The position numbers and the translations under genes are program-made. This document shows, one piece after another, positions 1-8,197 of a stretch of 64,000 bases of DNA (positions are counted from its first letter, which is position 1; each line of letters begins with the position of its first letter). Origin of the DNA: Allopusillimonas sp008369125. GTDB taxonomy: Bacteria; Pseudomonadota; Gammaproteobacteria; Burkholderiales; Burkholderiaceae_B. A model generated the notes under the pieces. It was not told where the DNA came from. It saw nothing but the letters and a program-made list of their open reading frames with translations, and did no database searches. Location: positions 1 to 64,000 of the forward strand of contig NZ_VOAY01000001.1 of assembly GCF_008369125.1 (NCBI RefSeq), written 5' to 3'.

Positions 1-76
1 GAACCTTGTAACCTGAGACTCCTTTCAAGTACTCCTCAACTATTGCCTGCTTAAATTCCTCGTCATATTGCGCCAT
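1..76 (-). CDS. IS3-family transposase OrfA, N-terminal fragment (cut by window edge)
   Basis: The minus-strand reading from ATG at 74-76 gives MAQYDEEFKQAIVEEYLKGV followed by SGYKV before the window ends. This matches the N-terminus of IS3-family OrfA proteins, which carry a helix-turn-helix that binds the element ends. The start lies about 50 bp inside the IS terminus, as is usual for the family. Only 25 codons are visible, so integrity of the transposase cannot be judged. Confidence 0.75.
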   Translation of the reverse strand, partial: MAQYDEEFKQAIVEEYLKGVSGYKV

Positions 77-127
77 AAAAAACACCCCGAAGGTTGGATG
101 GGTGTCCAACTTTTGGGGTGCAGTTCA
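1..127 (-). mobile_element. End of an IS3-family (IS150-like) insertion sequence, cut by the window edge
   Basis: Read on the minus strand, the element begins at 127 with TGAACTGCACCCCAAAAGTT, which resembles the terminal inverted repeat of IS150-type IS3 elements, and runs straight into a transposase OrfA start at 76. Only the left end is in the window, so the second inverted repeat, OrfB and any target duplication cannot be seen. The end lies 37 bp past the stop of a deleted hipA. Confidence 0.8.
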
Positions 128-164
128 TAAAGGGGATGGGCATTCATCACATGGCGTAACCCTG

Positions 165-452
165 TTACCGCCCAAGCAACGCAGCAGTCGCATCCATCTG
201 CGCATGTTCGAAAGCTGCCGCAAAATCATCCAGCTCAAACGCATTAAGCCCCACCTCTTTGCCAAGAGCCACCTCCCGCCAGTTCACAATAGTGGCATAG
301 ACCTCGTTCAAGACGGCCAGCCAGGTTTCCTCAAAGGCGAAAGCACTGCTATCACGCCGGCCATGGCGTACGTACACGAGCGATCCGAGCGGCAAGCCAG
401 CGTTGCCGATACATACTCGAACTTGTTGGCGGGTAGGTGCGGCGGTTGCCAT
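165..452 (-). pseudogene. hipA-like toxin kinase remnant with a large internal in-frame deletion
   Basis: This short ORF (95 codons from ATG at 452) starts like the N-terminal subdomain of HipA family Ser/Thr kinases: a beta-strand segment, then GLPLGSLVYVRHGRRDSSAF and FEETWLA. It then jumps to NWREVALGKEVGL and FAAAFEHA, which resembles the C-terminal end of HipA proteins. About 330 residues expected between them, including the ATP-binding and catalytic kinase core, are absent, so no kinase activity is expected. The reading frame is intact across the junction. The start overlaps the hipB-like stop by one base (TGATG), the usual hipBA arrangement. An IS3-family end lies 37 bp downstream. The HipA assignment of both halves is by motif memory. 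Confidence 0.7.
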
Positions 453-778
453 CACATTGCTCCTGAAGAGCCGCCTGACTTATTGCGCACTCGCTTGGGC
501 AAGTGCTCGTCCATCAGCGTTAGCCCGATCTCGTCGTTGGGCGTATCTAGCAGATGCTCGAGTGCCTGGATTTCGCCAAATACATGTAACGCACGGGCGA
601 AGAAGTGAATGGGTACGCGCATGTCGCCTTTCTCCATGCGGCGTACGGTGGACAGGGAGGCTCCCATGCGCTCGGCCAGCGAAGCCTGGGAGATGTGACG
701 TCGTCTACGGGCGAGGGAAATGTCGCTGCCTAGTTTAGCGATTGCGCGTTCGACAGGTAGTGGCGTGAATGATTTCAT
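452..778 (-). CDS. HipB-like XRE-family antitoxin / transcriptional repressor
   Basis: A 108-residue protein with a Cro/C1-type helix-turn-helix in its first 60 residues (ISLARRRRHISQASLAERMG, then SLSTVRRMEKGD). It sits directly upstream of, and overlaps, a hipA remnant, so it is the antitoxin partner of a HipBA-type module. HipB proteins bind the toxin and repress their own operon. I chose the ATG at 778; an in-frame ATG at 823 would place the promoter and operator inside the gene. The upstream DNA holds repeated ACTCTTA / AGAGT elements that fit an autoregulatory operator. The C-terminal tail (KRVRNKSGG) is basic and probably disordered. With the toxin core deleted, this gene may persist as a plain DNA-binding protein. 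Confidence 0.75.
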   Translation of the reverse strand: MKSFTPLPVERAIAKLGSDISLARRRRHISQASLAERMGASLSTVRRMEKGDMRVPIHFFARALHVFGEIQALEHLLDTPNDEIGLTLMDEHLPKRVRNKSGGSSGAM

Positions 779-785
779 AATAATA

Positions 786-819
786 ACTCTCGTAAGAGTC
801 TTATTATAGTTTAAGAGTT
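786..819 (-). promoter_or_regulatory. Promoter -10 and palindromic operator of the hipB-like gene
   Basis: On the minus strand a consensus TATAAT occupies 803-808. Directly downstream is the palindrome ACTCT-CGTA-AGAGT (786-799). A second half-site, AAGAGTT, lies at 813-819, on the same face about 19 bp away. No good -35 is visible. The layout, repeats straddling the -10 box just before the start codon at 778, fits autorepression by the encoded XRE protein. Confidence 0.5.
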
Positions 820-1043
820 CCATTTAGAGTGCTTAAATACAAATAATGAACCGCCTTGAGACTGTTGCTGTGGCGGCGAGTTTGTCAGATACACTTGACC
901 ATGAGCGTGTGCTATATGACTAAGGTCTTGTTTAAAGGCTTCTGCGAGCTATCTGCCCGGCCATACCGTTTCGTCAACTGCAGGTTTCTGATCATCACCT
1001 ACCGCACTGACCCCTAAAGACTAAATTTTACCGAGGGAACACC

Positions 1044-1826
1044 ATGAAAATGCAAGACAAGGTCGCCATTATTACCGGTTCGGCTGCCGGCATCGGTAAG
1101 GAAATCGCCATCACTTACGCGCGTGAAGGTGCCAAGGTGGTAATCGCCGACATGAACAAGGCGGCTGCCGAAGCCACTGCTCAAGAGTTGCGCGATGGCG
1201 GCGGACAGGCCATGAGCGTGGCCATGGACGTAACAGACGAGGCGGCCGTCAATGCAGGTGTGGACGAAGTTGTTAAGGCCTGGGGTGGGGTCGATGTGCT
1301 GGTGAGCAATGCAGGTATCCAGATCGTGCATCCTCTGCAAGATTTCACGCTGGCTGAGTGGAAAAAACTGCTGGCTATTCATCTTGATGGTGCCTTTCTT
1401 ACTTCCAAAGCCTGCCTGCCGCATATGTACAAAAGCGGCCGCGGTGGCAGCGTAATCTTTATGGGCTCGGTGCACTCCAAAGAAGCGTCCATGCTCAAGG
1501 CACCTTATGTCACCGCCAAGCACGGGTTGATCGGGCTATGCAAGGTCATCGCCAAGGAGGGTGCCGAGCATGGTGTGCGTGCCAACGTAATCTGCCCAGG
1601 CTTTGTGCGCACCGCGCTGGTGGAAAAGCAGATTCCCGAGCAGGCCAAAACCCTGGGTATTAGCGAAGCCGAAGTTATTAAAGACGTAATGCTGAAAGAA
1701 ACCGTCGATGGTGAGTTCACCACAGTGCAGGATGTGGCTGAGGTGGCGTTGTTGTTTGCATCGTTCCCGAGCAATGCGCTCACCGGCCAGTCGCTGGTGG
1801 TGAGCCACGGCTGGTTTATGCAATAA
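1044..1826 (+). CDS. bdhA: D-3-hydroxybutyrate dehydrogenase (SDR family)
   Basis: A 260-residue classical short-chain dehydrogenase that should interconvert (R)-3-hydroxybutyrate and acetoacetate with NAD, in polyhydroxybutyrate and ketone-body catabolism in the cytoplasm. The N-terminal cofactor motif TGSAAGIG (residues 11-18), the NAG motif (SNAGIQIV, around 90), the catalytic serine in FMGSVHS and the YVTAKHG active-site Tyr/Lys are all present. SVHSKEASMLKAPYVTAKHG and the C-terminal GQSLVVSHGWFMQ are typical of bacterial 3-hydroxybutyrate dehydrogenases. A GAGGGA ribosome site precedes the ATG. It is followed by a VOC gene on the same strand after 92 bp. Other SDR substrates remain possible, but the HBDH match is strong. 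Confidence 0.88.
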   Translation: MKMQDKVAIITGSAAGIGKEIAITYAREGAKVVIADMNKAAAEATAQELRDGGGQAMSVAMDVTDEAAVNAGVDEVVKAWGGVDVLVSNAGIQIVHPLQDFTLAEWKKLLAIHLDGAFLTSKACLPHMYKSGRGGSVIFMGSVHSKEASMLKAPYVTAKHGLIGLCKVIAKEGAEHGVRANVICPGFVRTALVEKQIPEQAKTLGISEAEVIKDVMLKETVDGEFTTVQDVAEVALLFASFPSNALTGQSLVVSHGWFMQ

Positions 1827-1918
1827 ACTCGGGCTGTTTATAAAGCGTGGCCTGGCAGCGAGTGCTGCTGGGTGTCACTCCTTGTTATCGTTATTTGGTT
1901 TTTGCAGCGGGCAACATC

Positions 1919-2299
1919 ATGATCGACCACCTGGACCATCTCGTACTGACCACTTGCGATGAGCAGGCGTGTATTAAGTTTTACACCGAGCTTTTGGGCA
2001 TGCGGCTTGAGGAGTTTGGCAATGGGCGAAAGGCGCTGTGCTTTGGCAATCAAAAAATCAATATTCATGTCAAAGGCCGGGAGTTCGAGCCCAAAGCGCA
2101 TACGCCAGTTCCGGGCGCGCTTGATCTGTGTTTTATTGCCAGCCAGCCTCTTGATGACGTTATCGCGGCATTACAGCAGCGCGGGGCCACTATTATCGAG
2201 GGGCCTGTGATGCGCACAGGTGCTACCGGCCCCATCCGGTCTATCTATTTGCGCGATCCCGATCTGAACCTGATCGAAGTATCAGAGTTAAGTCTGTAG
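1919..2299 (+). CDS. VOC (glyoxalase / bleomycin-resistance-like) superfamily protein
   Basis: A 126-residue protein starting MIDHLDHLVLTT and ending with the NLIEVSEL motif, the beta-alpha-beta-beta-beta signature of single-unit vicinal-oxygen-chelate proteins that act as dimers. The His of DHLDH, the His of KINIHVKG and the Glu of LIEVS are the expected metal ligands. I prefer ATG 1919 because the upstream in-frame extension (from 1847) lacks VOC similarity. The enzyme activity cannot be told from sequence: the superfamily includes lyases, dioxygenases, fosfomycin- and bleomycin-resistance proteins. It may be co-transcribed with the upstream dehydrogenase. Confidence 0.8.
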   Translation: MIDHLDHLVLTTCDEQACIKFYTELLGMRLEEFGNGRKALCFGNQKINIHVKGREFEPKAHTPVPGALDLCFIASQPLDDVIAALQQRGATIIEGPVMRTGATGPIRSIYLRDPDLNLIEVSELSL

Positions 2300-2484
2300 C
2301 CATGAAGTACGGTTTCCGCAATGCCGCATAGGCCGGTATCCGTAAACGGCGGGTTTCGGGGTTTTGGAGCTTAACGCGTTGCAGACGGAACTGGCCCGGT
2401 ATCAACAGATACTGCATGAAGCCATGCCGTATCTGTTTTCGGATACTAAAACCTATACGTCGCTGTCATGCAGTGCGCGCAACG

Positions 2485-4041
2485 TTACCGCGATGAGACC
2501 GTCCTGGTTGCCTGTTGCGATAACTGGCAATTATGCTGGTCTCCTGTGACCTTAACGAGTACATATCGCTTATTGGCGTACAGCTGTTCAAGCGGCTTGC
2601 CGATGATGCCTGCGGCTTCCATTTGGGTTTTCTTTGGAATCGCCAAGTAAAATGGTGCAGCACACTCAGAGGCCAGCTTCAGTTCGTTTTTCTTTATTTC
2701 GTGTACTTTTCCCGCCGAATAAAATTCGGCAGAAAATGGCGGCTTCGACAGGTAAAGCAAAGGTGCTTCAGACGTGTCGTGTTGCTTTACGTAGTGAACC
2801 AGGCCGCGCTCAGAGTTGCGCAAATCAGGTTTAACCCACACGACCACACTAAAAATCAACACTACAGTTGGCACAATCGCTGCAACACCGAACAGATTCC
2901 GCCGAGACACAACAACTTGTTGGCTTAATTGGTCTGCAAAAATCGCAGCAATTACACTAAGCCCGGCCAGCGAAGGCAGTAAATATGTCCAGAGAATGTT
3001 GGCAGAAAAGGTAAAGAATAAGGGCGTGAACAGCACACTGGCCAGCCAATAGCATAAAAATGGATCGTTGCCCACAGCCTTGGTGGCCGAACGCAGGCGC
3101 ATATTGCGCAGCGCGCCCAGCAACCCTGCCAACAAAGCAATACCCCACGGAAACGAAGCCTGCAACCAGAACAGCCATATCTCGCCGTAGGGACGCCTGT
3201 GGGCCGTACCATACAGGTCGCCTTTCCAGCCTGCGTCCAGAAAGCGGCGAAAGTGTTCGCCCACAATAAAGTAATCGAGAAAGCCGGGAGTTTTGATTTC
3301 GGCCAAGATGTACCAGGGCAGGCTAAGTGCGGCGGTTAGCACCAGCCCTTTTACCCAAGGTAGCGCCGCCCATAGTGTGGCGGTTTTGCGGGTGAAGGCA
3401 TACCAGACCACGATGGGCGCAAAGCTCACCACGACGGCCAGAGGCCCTTTGGACAAGAGGCCGATGACTAGGCCTAAGAAGAAGCCATATTGCCACCACA
3501 GTGCGCCCCATTTCTTGAACGCACTGCTGGCTTGCGCGGGCTGATTGCCTGTGCCCGCTGCTATCAGGGTGTGATTGTGCACCGCCATGGCAAACGAAAT
3601 CAGTGACAGCGTGGTTCCAAGTGCCAGAAACGGGTCGGTAAGCACGGCGCCCGAGCTTACGTATACAAGCCCAAACGTGCTGTAGATAATGGCGGCCAGT
3701 AGGGCAACACGCGGTGTTTGCAGTGTGCGCAATCCAGCAATAATGATGGCGTTGGATAAAAGCAGACATAGCCATGATGGGAAGCGCGCGGCAAACTCGG
3801 TGTAGCCGAACGCCTTCATGGACAGGGCCTGTGCCCAGAATGAAAGCGGTGGCTTGCCCCAGAAGGGTACACCGGGGCTGAACCACGGTGTGATCCAGTC
3901 TCCGGTCTGCGCCATGATGCGGGCTATCTCCGCATAGCGTGGCTCGCTGGTGTCATAAAGCGGCACAATGGTCATGGAAAGCAGTGGCAGCAGCAACACG
4001 GCCGTCAGCAAAAGCCACGCTGTTTTATTTGTACGTGGCAT
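2485..4041 (-). CDS. ArnT-like (GT83/PMT-type) polyprenyl-phosphate sugar : lipid A / LPS glycosyltransferase
   Basis: A 518-residue polytopic inner-membrane protein of the ArnT/PMT GT-C fold. The first periplasmic loop carries the expected acidic motif, YDTSEPRYAEIARIM, followed by WITPWF, VPFWGKPPLSFW and EFAARFPS, all landmarks of ArnT-type enzymes. A dozen or so hydrophobic segments follow, then a soluble C-terminal domain. ArnT proteins move 4-amino-arabinose or another sugar from undecaprenyl phosphate to lipid A on the periplasmic face. The start overlaps the gtrB-like gene by 17 bp, so the two are translationally coupled and the gtrB product probably makes its lipid-linked donor. Which sugar is moved is unknown; Bordetella-type glucosamine modification is one possibility. 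Confidence 0.8.
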   Translation of the reverse strand: MPRTNKTAWLLLTAVLLLPLLSMTIVPLYDTSEPRYAEIARIMAQTGDWITPWFSPGVPFWGKPPLSFWAQALSMKAFGYTEFAARFPSWLCLLLSNAIIIAGLRTLQTPRVALLAAIIYSTFGLVYVSSGAVLTDPFLALGTTLSLISFAMAVHNHTLIAAGTGNQPAQASSAFKKWGALWWQYGFFLGLVIGLLSKGPLAVVVSFAPIVVWYAFTRKTATLWAALPWVKGLVLTAALSLPWYILAEIKTPGFLDYFIVGEHFRRFLDAGWKGDLYGTAHRRPYGEIWLFWLQASFPWGIALLAGLLGALRNMRLRSATKAVGNDPFLCYWLASVLFTPLFFTFSANILWTYLLPSLAGLSVIAAIFADQLSQQVVVSRRNLFGVAAIVPTVVLIFSVVVWVKPDLRNSERGLVHYVKQHDTSEAPLLYLSKPPFSAEFYSAGKVHEIKKNELKLASECAAPFYLAIPKKTQMEAAGIIGKPLEQLYANKRYVLVKVTGDQHNCQLSQQATRTVSSR

Positions 4042-5140
4042 ACGACTTTGTTCCTGCTGTGCTTGCTTTTGCTGTTATGGCTGCGGCTGCTGCGGCGACG
4101 GCAGCGGCGGCCGTTGCTGCTGTTTGCGCTTCGGCGTTTGCCGAGGCTGCAGCGCGTGCTGCGTGGCGTCGGCTCACGATGTCACGCACAAGGTAAACAG
4201 GGCGTTGCTTGGCCTCGTAATACGTTTTTCCTATGTATTCACCCAGCAAGCCGATGGACAGCAGCTGGGCGCCGCCAAGTATTGTGATCATGGAAATTAA
4301 TGATGGATAGCCCTGCACAGGGTCGCCCAGTACCAGTGTTTTGATCACTATCCAAAGTGTAAACAGCACTCCGAACAACGCCGTCAGCAACCCGACACCC
4401 ATCGCGATGCGCAGGGGGACAGTGGAAAATGATGTAATACCCTGAAAGGCCAGGTTAAACAGGCTGAGGTAATCCCATTTGGTGGTGCCTGCCGCTCGCG
4501 GCATGCGGTCATATTCAATAACCGTGGTTGGCAAACCGATCCAGGCAAACAAACCTTTCATGTAGCGATTGCGCTCGTTCAACTGCTTAAGCATGTTGAC
4601 CGCCTTGCGGCTGAGCAAGCGAAAGTCTCCGGTGTCTGCTGGAATGTCCACGTCACTGATGGCATTGAGCACCCGATAAAATTGGTGCGCACTGTATCGC
4701 TTGAACCAGGTCTCACCTGCTCTTGACCGGCGACGCATGCATACCACGTCTGCGCCATCTTTCCATGCCTTCAGCATTTTTGGGATGAGCTCAGGCGGGT
4801 CTTGCAAGTCGGCGTCCATGATAATGACCGCCTCCCCCGTAGCATGCTCCAGCCCTGCGGTAAGCGCAGCTTCCTTGCCAAAGTTTCTGCTCAGAAACAC
4901 AGCCGTAACGGCTGGGTCTTTTTTGGCCAGGCTGTTCATCATATGAGGTGTGCCGTCGCGACTGCCGTCATCCACAAGCACCAGCTCATAGCAGACGCCA
5001 AGGCTGATAAGCACGCCGGTTAATCGCTCGTGCATCATCATAATGACTTCGTGTTCGTTGTAGAGCGGCACCACAATTGATACTTCTACCTTGCGATCAA
5101 TGTGAAACCCGGTGCGCCAGTTCTCAATTAATGCATTCAT
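4025..5140 (-). CDS. GtrB/ArnC-like undecaprenyl-phosphate glycosyltransferase (GT2, two C-terminal TM helices)
   Basis: A 371-residue GT2 enzyme expected to transfer a sugar from a nucleotide donor to undecaprenyl phosphate at the cytoplasmic membrane face. The GT-A fold is shown by SIVVPLYNEHEV, LVDDGSRDGT, SRNFGKEAALTAGL and the metal-binding DADLQDPPELI. Two membrane helices follow (about residues 235-310), and the GGAQLLSIGLLGEYIGKTY motif is typical of DPM1/GtrB proteins. ATG 5140 has an AAGAGGA site. It overlaps gtrA by 17 bp and the ArnT-like gene by 17 bp. The last ~45 residues form an Ala-rich run (AARAAASANAEAQTAATA and onward) unlike the normal family C-terminus, a recent low-complexity extension. 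Confidence 0.88.
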   Translation of the reverse strand: MNALIENWRTGFHIDRKVEVSIVVPLYNEHEVIMMMHERLTGVLISLGVCYELVLVDDGSRDGTPHMMNSLAKKDPAVTAVFLSRNFGKEAALTAGLEHATGEAVIIMDADLQDPPELIPKMLKAWKDGADVVCMRRRSRAGETWFKRYSAHQFYRVLNAISDVDIPADTGDFRLLSRKAVNMLKQLNERNRYMKGLFAWIGLPTTVIEYDRMPRAAGTTKWDYLSLFNLAFQGITSFSTVPLRIAMGVGLLTALFGVLFTLWIVIKTLVLGDPVQGYPSLISMITILGGAQLLSIGLLGEYIGKTYYEAKQRPVYLVRDIVSRRHAARAAASANAEAQTAATAAAAVAAAAAAITAKASTAGTKSYATYK

Positions 5141-5594
5141 GGAACACCATCCTCTTATAAATGATGAAATTGATGATTGCGACGACAGCAGTCGCGCAGA
5201 TTTGCGCCATATACAGGCCAAAATGAGCAAACGAAATCAAAAGATAGAAAATGCCTGCATTGACACACCAACCCAAGATCACGGCACAGACATACGCGGG
5301 GATGGCCTTGCCGTGCATGCCGTTGCCGCGAAACGTCCAATAAAACTGAAGTACGTAGTTCAAGAATGAGCCTGCAACGGCACCGATGGAGGTCGCCCAG
5401 ACAGGCTGCATGCCTGCTTTGGCCAGTGCAGCCATGACTGCCCAGTGCAGCAGCGTCGCGAAACCGCCCGATATCAGGAAGTTAAGTACTTGGGTTGCAA
5501 GTGATGCGCCCTCGGTCGTGGTCAGACCGGGTTGTTTCTGTGTGTCGCTGTGCGCCGAGTACGCGGAAGGCGAAACAGGTTTCAATGCCGACAT
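5124..5594 (-). CDS. GtrA-like four-TM protein, putative flippase for lipid-linked sugar
   Basis: A 156-residue protein with about 35 polar N-terminal residues and then four hydrophobic helices typical of GtrA family proteins (LNFLISGGFATLLHWAVMAA, then AVAGSFLNYVLQFYWTF, and later INFIIYKRMVF). GtrA proteins are thought to flip undecaprenyl-phosphate-linked sugar across the inner membrane. It is the first gene of a gtrA / gtrB / ArnT-like operon with 17 bp overlaps, the layout of O-antigen glucosylation and lipid A sugar-modification operons. No deacetylase or formyltransferase that would point to aminoarabinose or glucosamine lies nearby. Confidence 0.8.
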   Translation of the reverse strand: MSALKPVSPSAYSAHSDTQKQPGLTTTEGASLATQVLNFLISGGFATLLHWAVMAALAKAGMQPVWATSIGAVAGSFLNYVLQFYWTFRGNGMHGKAIPAYVCAVILGWCVNAGIFYLLISFAHFGLYMAQICATAVVAIINFIIYKRMVFHECIN

Positions 5595-6067
5595 TCATTT
5601 CTTTTATTAATGCGTTGATGCAAGAATACGAATACGGGCAACAAGAAAGTGTCAATAAATTATCAAGATTTTGTCAAAATCCGATGGCGCACAACATTTT
5701 TTGTCTATGGCCCTTAACTGTGCGTATCTTTGAAAGGCTAGATAGGCGCAACATATGGATTGGTGCAACATTGGGCGTTGCAGCTATCGCTGCCCGTCTG
5801 GTGGCAGGCTGGAAGGCGAGCAATTGCGTGTGCGCGCTTGCTGGCCGCCCGCCCGCCCGCCCGGCAAGCGGGCGCGTTACGCGCAGCTATCGTGCTGCAT
5901 CATCGCGCAGATGGAATGCGTATTTGATTCGCTTGTTTGGCGTGGGTGGCGAATAAGTGTGGTCGATGGTCGTGAGCCTTCCGCCGTTAAGCGGCAACGC
6001 ATGCCAGGCACTGAGTCAGCTGGTGTGCGATCGCCCGTTGATCAACGAAATTAGTCTCTGACGGCTA
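5595..6067 (-). other. Intergenic region upstream of the gtrA operon, no gene seen
   Basis: No convincing gene is seen in 473 bp. A consensus -35 (TTGACA, minus strand, 5650-5655) with only a weak -10 follows at 15-17 bp; it may drive the gtrA operon. The 5630-5750 stretch is AT-rich. A short GCCC/CCCG tetranucleotide run lies near 5847-5865. Plus-strand ORFs here have no family-like composition. Confidence 0.4.
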
Positions 6068-7351
6068 TCAAGACTGCCAGTCAGTCACTGCACCTTCGGG
6101 TGTCAGCCGTATTCTTGTTCCGATGGTGTCAGTTTGCGCGATTTCTAGCCCCCAACCCAATCTTTCAGCCATCAAGGTCACAATATAAAGACCCAGGCCG
6201 CTAAGCATTAAACCGTCAGCAGAGAGGTTTTTTTCTCCGCGAAGTATTGCTTGCTGCGTGGTGGTCAGCCCTGTTCCTTGGTCTTCAATTTCAACAATGC
6301 CTGCCGATATCGTGACCCGGATATTCCCTTTCGTGTGCTGGATGGCATTTTGTATGAGGTTACGCAGCAGCATGCGCACCATGGTGGGGTCGCTGTTCAC
6401 CGTAAGCGCACCCCTGGCATCAAGTGTTACACGGTCTGCCGCATGAAGGCTGACCTTCAGATCGTCAATAACCTGTTGCGCGGTGGTAATTATGTCAAAT
6501 ATTTCGCGTACCTGGTTGCCCTGCTCACGGCGAGCCAACTTGAGCAAAATATCGACGTTGTCTCTCATTTCGTCGCACGACCTGCGTACCCGCGTCAGTG
6601 TCGCGCGGTCGTTTGGGTTTAACTGATCGCGTACTTCCAGAATATCCAGTGCGCCTGACATGACGGCAATAGGCGTGCGCAGCTCATGGCTGGCCAAGCT
6701 TAGCAGCGACTGTTCGCGGCGTACGTAAGACTCCAGTTCATCAAGAAAACGGTTAAACGTCGTGGCGATGGAGTTCAACTCGGCATCAACGTAATCGGTT
6801 TCCATCCGTGGCATGTTGGCCCCGACTGGAATCCTGCTTATTCTTTCTGAGAGCAGCGTCAGAGGTCTGACAATGCGGCGGCTGCTTAATAATGCGAGTA
6901 AGAAGCTCAGCGCAATAATGATCAGTGCAATAAAAACTAGCGCCAGTTGGAATAGCGTCTCGCGCTTTTCAAAGTGCGTAATGTTTTTTGCAACATACAA
7001 CAGACCGGTGTCGACCGTGCGTATAGTGATCAGGTAGGTTTCACCCTCAAGTTCGATTTCTTCTGAGTAATTGTCTGGAAGACCACGAAATACACGCGGC
7101 AACACAGCAGGGCGGGGCTTGTCGTTGGGCACAAAAACAACTGCAAGATTGGGCGATTCCCACTGCAGCACGTCATCGCCTGTGTGGTTCATTAATATGA
7201 AGTCGCGTTCTTGTGCAAACTCTACCTCTAGCATGGTGCTTTCAAGGTCTTCGTTGACCAGCATCACGGTCACAACCATAGCAATCATGCTGATTACGCT
7301 TACCGTTAAGATGGCGCGATAAATTCTGAGCGAAATCGATTTTCGAGTCAT
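6068..7351 (-). CDS. Membrane sensor histidine kinase
   Basis: A 427-residue two-component kinase. One membrane helix at about residues 10-32, a periplasmic sensor of about 100 residues, and a second helix at about 135-158 are followed by a HAMP linker, a HisKA domain with the phosphoacceptor motif SHELRTP (His222), and a HATPase domain (NLIQNAIQH N-box, DQGTGL G1 box, SGLGLYIV G2 box). It autophosphorylates and passes phosphate to the regulator encoded just upstream, whose stop codon it overlaps by one base (TGATG). The signal is not evident; the periplasmic domain is unassigned. The operon sits between a drug exporter and an LPS-modifying operon, all on the minus strand. Confidence 0.9.
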   Translation of the reverse strand: MTRKSISLRIYRAILTVSVISMIAMVVTVMLVNEDLESTMLEVEFAQERDFILMNHTGDDVLQWESPNLAVVFVPNDKPRPAVLPRVFRGLPDNYSEEIELEGETYLITIRTVDTGLLYVAKNITHFEKRETLFQLALVFIALIIIALSFLLALLSSRRIVRPLTLLSERISRIPVGANMPRMETDYVDAELNSIATTFNRFLDELESYVRREQSLLSLASHELRTPIAVMSGALDILEVRDQLNPNDRATLTRVRRSCDEMRDNVDILLKLARREQGNQVREIFDIITTAQQVIDDLKVSLHAADRVTLDARGALTVNSDPTMVRMLLRNLIQNAIQHTKGNIRVTISAGIVEIEDQGTGLTTTQQAILRGEKNLSADGLMLSGLGLYIVTLMAERLGWGLEIAQTDTIGTRIRLTPEGAVTDWQS

Positions 7352-8058
7352 CAGCTTTCTGTGCCCGGCGCAATAAGCCTGTAGCCCCGGCCATGCAAGG
7401 TTTTGATCATGGGGTAGTTGAACGTCTCTTGCAGCAATTTACGAAGCGAGTACACATGTGTGCGCAGTGTATTCATGTCGACCTCGCGCTCACCCCATAC
7501 GCTGTCCTGAAGTTGGGTGTAGGAAACAAAATCAGGATACGTCTTGATCAGCACTTCGAAAATACGGGCAGCTGTGCCGGATAGCTCGATTTTAATACCA
7601 TTGTCGGTGCGCACCGCGAACGAACCGGGGTTAAAGTGAATGCCGGGTATGCCAATTTCTGGTGTCTTGGAAAAACCCGCTTTGCGCCGGTAAAGCGCAT
7701 CCACCCTTAATTGCAGTTCGCGCAAATTGAACGGTTTGACCAAATAATCATCGGCACCCACCGTAAACCCCTGCTCTTTATCCTGCATCTGGTCTTTGGC
7801 GGTCATCATGATGATGGGGGTAGAGCAGTGCATGTCGCTGCGGATGCGGCGGCATACCTCAAAGCCCGAGACGCCAGGCAGCATGACATCGAGAATGATG
7901 ACGTCGTATTCGTTTGTGGCGATTAAATGTATCGCCGTCAAACCATCTGAGGCAAAATCAAGTATGTATTGGTTGTCGTCAAAATACTCCAGCAGGTTGG
8001 CTGCCAGGCCGGCATGGTCTTCTACGATGAGCATGCGTATAGAGTGCTTTAGAGACAT
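7351..8058 (-). CDS. OmpR/PhoB-family response regulator
   Basis: A 235-residue regulator with a receiver domain (residues 8-125; phosphoacceptor Asp57 in VIILDVMLPG, Lys in DDYLVKPFNL) and a C-terminal winged-helix DNA-binding domain (ending RTHVYSLRKLLQE and TLHGRGYRLIAP). It is the partner of the histidine kinase gene that starts at its stop codon. The upstream exporter gene ends 139 bp before this start, so the pair could have its own promoter or be read through from the exporter. Likely targets are the neighbouring exporter or the gtrA / gtrB / ArnT-like operon, by analogy with PmrAB control of arnT, but this is inference. Confidence 0.92.
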   Translation of the reverse strand: MSLKHSIRMLIVEDHAGLAANLLEYFDDNQYILDFASDGLTAIHLIATNEYDVIILDVMLPGVSGFEVCRRIRSDMHCSTPIIMMTAKDQMQDKEQGFTVGADDYLVKPFNLRELQLRVDALYRRKAGFSKTPEIGIPGIHFNPGSFAVRTDNGIKIELSGTAARIFEVLIKTYPDFVSYTQLQDSVWGEREVDMNTLRTHVYSLRKLLQETFNYPMIKTLHGRGYRLIAPGTES

Positions 8059-8197
8059 GAATAAGTTTTCTGGGTGATGGGGGCGTCAGGTGAAGAAAGA
8101 CCAAGCCCGGGTGCGAACTTAAGACGTGGCCTCTCGCAGTTATATACCAATAGATATCAATTGTTTATCAAATCAATATCAAAATATTTTCAAACTG

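Noticed and set aside
130..150. Similarity of GGGCATTCATCACATGG near 136 with GGGCATTCAGCACATGG near 9938
   Set aside because: About 17 bases with one mismatch in the same window, without structure or matching context. It may be a repeat fragment but is too short to support.
2364..2549. 61-codon ORF beginning MELNALQTELARYQQILHEA
   Set aside because: The first 30 residues look helical and protein-like, but it overlaps the end of the ArnT-like gene, lacks a clear ribosome site and matches no family I know. It could be a decayed fragment.
5755..6054. Plus-strand ORFs between gtrA and the kinase gene
   Set aside because: Trp/Arg/Cys-rich chance translations with no ribosome site or family features.
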